Assembly: GCA_016869275.1 (NCBI GenBank)
Contig: VGEO01000002.1
Location: forward strand, 23,491-87,490
DNA length: 64,000 nt
Direction: 5' to 3'
DNA from: Alphaproteobacteria bacterium
GTDB taxonomy: Bacteria > Pseudomonadota > Alphaproteobacteria > SHVV01
A program made the translations under genes and the position numbers. Under the pieces are notes generated by a model. That model was not told the origin of the DNA. It did no database searches and saw only the letters and a list, made by a program, of their open reading frames with translations. Shown piece after piece: positions 60,471 to 64,000 of this stretch. The stretch's first letter is position 1. Each line of letters begins with the position of its first letter.

Positions 60471-61865
60471 ATGACTATTTCGCCCGTCCCCCGCTCCGAC
60501 GTCCGCTCGCTGTTGCTGTCGCTCCGCACCTCGCGGCTCGCCGACGAGGCGCGTGCCGCCCGCAATCCGCACCTGCAGGCGGCGCTGGTCGAAGACAAGC
60601 GCATCGGCATGGCGATCGCCGTGTGGGCGCGCACCGCGGCGCTGGTCGTCATTGCCCTGATGCTGCCGTTCGTCAATCCGCGCTGGGAGGTTCTTTTCTA
60701 CGAGGCGTTGGTCGGGGCGTTCGTTGCGCTCGGCTGGTGGCAGCTCCGCGTCGCCCGCGTCGGCCAGTCGCGCGCCGAGCTCCTGCTCATCATCGCCGAT
60801 CTCCTGTTGCTCGCGCTCACCCTGCTCGTGCCCAATCCATTTGTCGGCGAGCCGTGGCCGACCGCGATGCAATACCGCTGGAACGGGTTCATCTACTTCT
60901 TCGTTCTTCTCGCCGCCGCGACCTTGGCCTATTCGTGGCGGACGGTGGCCACGATCGGGCTGTGGACGGCGCTCGCCTGGCTGATCGCCGCCGGCCTGCT
61001 CGCCGCCTTCGGGACGACGCTCCCCGGCATCTCGGAGGCCGTCGCCGCGGCGCTGCCGGCGTTCGAGCGCATCCGCCTGTTCCTCGACCCCAACGCGATC
61101 ATGTTCGAGTTCCGGGTCCAGGAAGCGGTCGTGTTCTTCCTGGTGGCGACGATCCTCGCGCTCAAGAGCCGGCGCGCGAACCAGCTCTTGTTCGATCAGG
61201 CCGAGCTCGCCGCCGAGCGCGCCAATCTCTCGCGCTACTTCCCGCCGACGCTGGTCGATGAGCTGGCGCAGAAGGCCAAGCCGTTCGGCGACGTGCGTTC
61301 GCAGGAGATCGCCGTCTTGTTCGCCGACATCGTCGGCTTCACCCGCTTCGCCGAAAGCCATCCGCCAGCCGAGGTGGTGGGCGTGCTCAGGCGCTACCAC
61401 GCGCTCCTCGAGCACGCCGTCTTCGCCAACCACGGCACCCTCGACAAGTTTCTGGGCGATGGCGTGATGACGACGTTCGGGACGCCGACGCCGACCGCGA
61501 ACGATGCCGCGAACGCGGTGCAGTGCGGGCTCGACATTCTGCGCGCGGTCGATGCCTGGAACGCCGAGCGCCAAGCGGCCGGCCAGCCGCCGATCCGGGT
61601 TTCGATCGGGCTCCACTACGGGCCGGCGATCCTGGGCGACATCGGCTCCGAGCGCCGGCTCGAATTCGCGACGCTCGGCGACACCGTCAACGTCGCGAGT
61701 CGGCTCGAGGGCAAGACCCGCGCGCTCGATTGCCGGTTGCTCGCGAGCGAAGCACTGATCGGGCGCCTGGGCGAGGGGCGCGCGCGCCTGACGGCGACGA
61801 TGAAGCCGAGCCCCGGCTTGCGGCTCCGCGGCCGCGCCCTGCCGCTCGACGCGTGGGCGGTTTGA
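60471..61865 (+). CDS. adenylate/guanylate cyclase with N-terminal membrane domain
   Basis: 464 residues from ATG 60471 (MTISPVPRSDVRSLLLSLRTS); the track start 18 codons upstream lies within the island edge. Six hydrophobic helices occupy about residues 40-225 (AVWARTAALVVIALMLPFV, FYEALVGAFVALGWWQL). A class III cyclase domain follows: metal Asp in FADIVGFTRF near residue 285, DKFLGDGVMTTFG near 328, and LGDTVNVASRLE with the transition-state Asn/Arg. It makes cAMP or cGMP in response to a membrane-sensed cue. A relative at 18712 is dead. A cNMP-binding protein gene is at 33020. Confidence 0.93.
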   Translation: MTISPVPRSDVRSLLLSLRTSRLADEARAARNPHLQAALVEDKRIGMAIAVWARTAALVVIALMLPFVNPRWEVLFYEALVGAFVALGWWQLRVARVGQSRAELLLIIADLLLLALTLLVPNPFVGEPWPTAMQYRWNGFIYFFVLLAAATLAYSWRTVATIGLWTALAWLIAAGLLAAFGTTLPGISEAVAAALPAFERIRLFLDPNAIMFEFRVQEAVVFFLVATILALKSRRANQLLFDQAELAAERANLSRYFPPTLVDELAQKAKPFGDVRSQEIAVLFADIVGFTRFAESHPPAEVVGVLRRYHALLEHAVFANHGTLDKFLGDGVMTTFGTPTPTANDAANAVQCGLDILRAVDAWNAERQAAGQPPIRVSIGLHYGPAILGDIGSERRLEFATLGDTVNVASRLEGKTRALDCRLLASEALIGRLGEGRARLTATMKPSPGLRLRGRALPLDAWAV

Positions 61866-61884
61866 GTTCGGTCGGCTCGCTCTG

Positions 61885-61995
61885 CTCGCACCCCCCCTCC
61901 TGCGACGCAGTTGCATGCAGGGGGAGGGGGTTTCCGCCCAACGCAGAAATGTGGGAATCGAATAGTTGCGACGTAGGGGGAAGTTGGGGAGGGTG
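61885..61995. repeat. REP-like element with inserted segment
   Basis: Two halves of a GC-rich REP-like sequence (CACCCCCCCTCCTGCGACGC and GGGGGAAGTTGGGGAGGG) are separated by about 45 bases of less GC-rich DNA containing GTGGGAATCGAATAGTTG. It is the third copy of the type seen at 7808 and 50219 and also lies between convergent genes. Confidence 0.5.
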
Positions 61996-62002
61996 AATCG
62001 CC

Positions 62003-62325
62003 TCAGCGATCGACCTCGTCCATGAACGCCTCGGGGTAGCGCTCGCCGGCGGCGACTCCGGGCGGGTTGAGCGCGTCGATCTCTTGAATATCCGCGGCCG
62101 ATAGCTGGACGTCGACCCCGCCCAAGTTCTCCTCGACGTAGCGAACGCGATCGGCGCCCTGGATCGGCACAACGATCTTCTGCTTGGCGAAGATCCAGGC
62201 GAGCGCCAGTTGCGGCAGCGTGCACCGCTTCCGCTCCGCGTCGCCGTGGCTTGACGATCGGTCCGACGAAGCACGCGTTGTTGCCGCCGCCATAGACGTC
62301 GGCGGTGTCGAACAGGGTGACGACG
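62003..62325 (-). pseudogene. aldo/keto reductase remnant
   Basis: The 3' part is an intact AKR C-terminus: CTLPQLALAWIFAKQKIVVP, IQGADRVRYVEENLGGVDVQ and IDALNPPGVAAGERYPEAF, ending at 62003. Just upstream is a piece of the N-terminal catalytic region, VVTLFDTADVYGGGNN, in a different frame. The central 200 or so residues are deleted. The gene is therefore a deletion-plus-frameshift remnant, adjacent to the intact nitroreductase. Confidence 0.75.
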
Positions 62326-62334
62326 CGCGAGCCG

Positions 62335-62979
62335 CTACCACCGCTCCCAGTGCACGACCTCGGCGAGTGGGCGGCGCTCGGCCGGCTTGAAATCGGTGCC
62401 GATCGTATAGGCGACCGGCACGAGTCCGACCTGCATGACGCCCGGAGGGATTCCGAGCAGCGCCGCCGCCGCGTCGGCGCAGCGGAGGTGCAGCGTCGTC
62501 AGCACCGAGCCGAAGCCGCGGGCGCGGAGCGCCAACTGGAAACTCCACACCGCCGGAAAGATCGACCCCATCAACGACGGCCAGGCGAAGCCGGCGGTCG
62601 GTGCCGGCGGCAGCTCGGCGCGAACACACGGGATGACGTGGACCGGCACGTCTTGCAAACGCTCGGCGAGGTAGCGGGCCGAATCGAACACGCGGTGGTC
62701 CTGCGCGTTCCCCCCGGCTGCGACCTCGCGGGCGCGGTCGTCGAGATAGCTGCCGGCGCCCTGGCGATAGATGTCGGCGAGGGCGGCGCGCGTCGCCGGC
62801 TCGCTCACCACGATCCAGCGCCAGCCCTGGCGGTTGCCGCCGCTCGGCGCCTGGAGCGCGATCTCGAGACATTCGCGCACGACCGCGGGCGGCACCGGGC
62901 GGGTCAGGTCGAGGCGCTTCCTGACCGAACGCGTGGTCGTCAGCAGCCGATCGGTGATGGCGAGGTCGAACACCGTCAT
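62335..62979 (-). CDS. nitroreductase family protein
   Basis: FMN-dependent NAD(P)H oxidoreductase, 214 residues from ATG 62979 (MTVFDLAITDRLLTTTRSVR). The FMN-binding patterns are TTRSVRKRLDLTRPVP, ALQAPSGGNRQGWRWIVVSE and the C-terminal GIPPGVMQVGLVPVAYTIG. No substrate can be inferred. It is intact in a neighbourhood of broken genes. Confidence 0.88.
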   Translation of the reverse strand: MTVFDLAITDRLLTTTRSVRKRLDLTRPVPPAVVRECLEIALQAPSGGNRQGWRWIVVSEPATRAALADIYRQGAGSYLDDRAREVAAGGNAQDHRVFDSARYLAERLQDVPVHVIPCVRAELPPAPTAGFAWPSLMGSIFPAVWSFQLALRARGFGSVLTTLHLRCADAAAALLGIPPGVMQVGLVPVAYTIGTDFKPAERRPLAEVVHWERW

Positions 62980-63038
62980 CGCGTGGGCCCTCCGCGGCCG
63001 TTCCTGCTCAGGTCGCATGCGCCCGGCAACGCCGAGCG

Positions 63039-63551
63039 TCAGCGCCGCCGCGCCTTGCGCTTGGCGTAGCGGGCATCACGCGCCGCCTTCTGCTCCGCCT
63101 TGAGCGCGAGCGCCTTGGCCGCCGCCTCGATCCGCAACGCCTCGGTGCGGGCGGCTTGTTCGGCTTGTGCCGCGGCGTCCGCCGCTGCCTGCTCGGCCGC
63201 CCGGCGAGCGGCCTCGGCCTCGCGCGCGGCGGCCTCGGCGGCGCGTGCCGCCTCGCGCTCGACGGTCCGCGCTTCGCGGGCAACCGCGATCGCCGCGCGG
63301 GCTGCGCGTTGCTCGACGACGATCGGGTCGTCGGCGGCCGGCCGCGCCGCGAATTTCGCGAGCGCCGCCTGCTTGGCCGCCGCGGCGGCGGAGAGACGGT
63401 CGTTCCAGTCGGTGCCGCCGGGAGCACCTCGGGCGGAGCGATGCGGCGAGCGGGCGATTGGACGGGCCTCTCGGTTGTCGGGCGGCGGTTCGAATCGAAC
63501 GCGCCTGATTTCAAGACTATCACGAAACAGCGGGCTCGACCTCGCGGCCGA
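63039..63551 (-). pseudogene. DUF6481-like Ala/Glu-rich reading frame without a start codon
   Basis: An open frame of 170 codons, absent from the track, ends KAARDARYAKRKARRR stop at 63039. The translation contains WNDRLSAAAAAKQAALAKFA, ARPAADDPIVVEQRAARAAI and a long AREAEAARRAAEQ helix, which I recognise as DUF6481-like coiled-coil protein. No ATG, GTG or TTG occurs between the upstream in-frame TGA (63552) and the conserved part; a CTG is the only near-start codon. It may be dead, use a rare start, or be misread as one frame with the upstream pentapeptide ORF. Confidence 0.55.
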
Positions 63552-63770
63552 TCAAGCCACGACCGAGAACAGGGCTCCGTCCACGCTCTTGAGCGGCGGC
63601 GTCACCGCTTCGCTCAAGTTGGCTTGCGCCAGATAGGTCCCGCGGATCGTCGCATCGGTCAGATTCGAGCCGCTCAAGTCGGCGGCCTTGAGCGTGGTCC
63701 GGCGGAACAGCGCGACCGACAAGTCGCGGCGCGCGAAGTCGGTGGCCGAGAGATCCTGGTCCTCGATCAC
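63552..63770 (-). pseudogene. pentapeptide-repeat protein fragment
   Basis: About 72 residues from a possible GTG 63770 to the TGA at 63552, with repeats DLSAT, DFARR, DLSVA, TLKAA, DLSGS, NLTDA, NLSEA of the A(D/N)LXX type. The remaining upstream part of the track ORF is antisense to the molybdenum hydroxylase fragment. The N-terminal part of the protein is probably missing at the junction near 63775. The frame continues past the TGA into the DUF6481-like segment. Confidence 0.6.
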
Positions 63771-63776
63771 CAGCCG

Positions 63777-64000
63777 CTTGCCTTCGAGCGGATCGTGCGC
63801 GCCGCCTACCACCCGGTCGACTATCCGCCCGGGCTCGAGCCGGGGCTCGACGAGACGCTGTTCTACGACCCGACCGGCCGCAACACGCCCTCGGCGATGC
63901 ACCTCTGCACCGTGGTGGTCGACCCGGAAACCGGGCGCGTCGGTTTACGCGACTATTGGACGGTCGATGACGTCGGCCGCGTCATCAATCCGTTGGTGGT
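63777..64000 (+). pseudogene. molybdenum hydroxylase large-subunit fragment, 5' truncated
   Basis: From 63777 the plus strand reads LAFERIVRAAYHPVDYPPGL, EPGLDETLFYDPTGRNTPSA, MHLCTVVVDPETGRVGLRDY and WTVDDVGRVINPLVV up to the window end. This is a late part of the xanthine dehydrogenase/CO dehydrogenase/aldehyde oxidase large subunit (residues near the Moco-binding VINP segment). The several hundred residues that should precede it are not present; instead the pentapeptide sequence abuts it. The gene looks truncated, although the 3' end continues outside the window. Confidence 0.75.

Noticed and set aside
63008-63523. 171-residue arginine-rich minus-strand ORF
   Set aside because: This is the wrong frame of the DUF6481-like segment; the Ala/Glu-rich frame (63039-63551) shows the family pattern instead.
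1-64000. CRISPR array, prophage or retron
   Set aside because: No set of regularly spaced repeats, no phage structural genes and no reverse transcriptase were seen anywhere in the window.

Overview
The window is about 64 kb of GC-rich DNA, apparently from an alphaproteobacterium. Several gene neighbourhoods are typical of that class: leuS-lptE-holA, lolA-ftsK-aminotransferase, the UbiH / DUF971 / Trm112 / LON-domain / thioredoxin-TPR block, and a DUF3576 lipoprotein beside leuS. The overall set (porin, many ABC substrate-binding proteins, Rieske and VOC enzymes, cyclases) fits a free-living, metabolically versatile Rhodospirillales- or Rhizobiales-like organism, but I cannot name a genus. There is no CRISPR array, rRNA or integrase gene. 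One intact tRNA, tRNA-Gly(GCC), is present.

Layout. 1-4430: housekeeping genes on the minus strand (holA, lptE, leuS, DUF3576 lipoprotein). 4846-6166: porin with a clear terminator. 6192-12236: a 2OG-Fe(II) oxygenase pseudogene, a sulfotransferase and sugar-transfer genes. 12296-18718: YggS, an L,D-transpeptidase, an alpha/beta hydrolase, a response regulator, an enoyl-CoA hydratase, an MBL hydrolase and a methyltransferase. 18712-20059: a badly decayed adenylate cyclase gene. 20076-32723: a 12.6 kb run of eleven tightly packed minus-strand genes. These are four glycosyltransferases, a phosphatase, a deacetylase and a membrane protein, followed by a complete oligopeptide/oligosaccharide-type ABC importer. 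33020-50197: cyclic-nucleotide-binding protein, methyltransferase, xthA, ferredoxin reductase, lolA, ftsK, aminotransferases, amidase, UbiH, the DUF971-to-thioredoxin block and a large FAD/Fe-S D-2-hydroxyacid dehydrogenase. 50303-53332: a taurine/nitrate-type ABC permease with two binding-type proteins but no ATPase.

The most interesting part is 53526-60390. The tRNA-Gly gene is followed by a perfect 39-bp copy of its 3' end 1,074 bp downstream, and by two weaker tRNA-end remnants about 6.4 and 6.8 kb downstream. The inner unit holds one intact gene (DUF6946-like). The outer unit holds a small aromatic-catabolism cassette (iron-type binding protein, Rieske oxygenase, alpha/beta hydrolase, two-domain VOC protein) bordered by broken Sel1-repeat and GIY-YIG genes. 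I read this as a layered, integrase-less genomic island at a tRNA-Gly attachment site. The last 2 kb (62003-64000) is another decayed zone. It contains an aldo/keto reductase remnant, an intact nitroreductase, a DUF6481-like reading frame without a start codon, a pentapeptide-repeat fragment and the 5'-truncated end of a molybdenum hydroxylase gene.

Most long ORFs in the supplied track are antisense shadows of these genes and were left out. Starts were corrected wherever a ribosome-binding site, overlap or family length pointed to a different codon.
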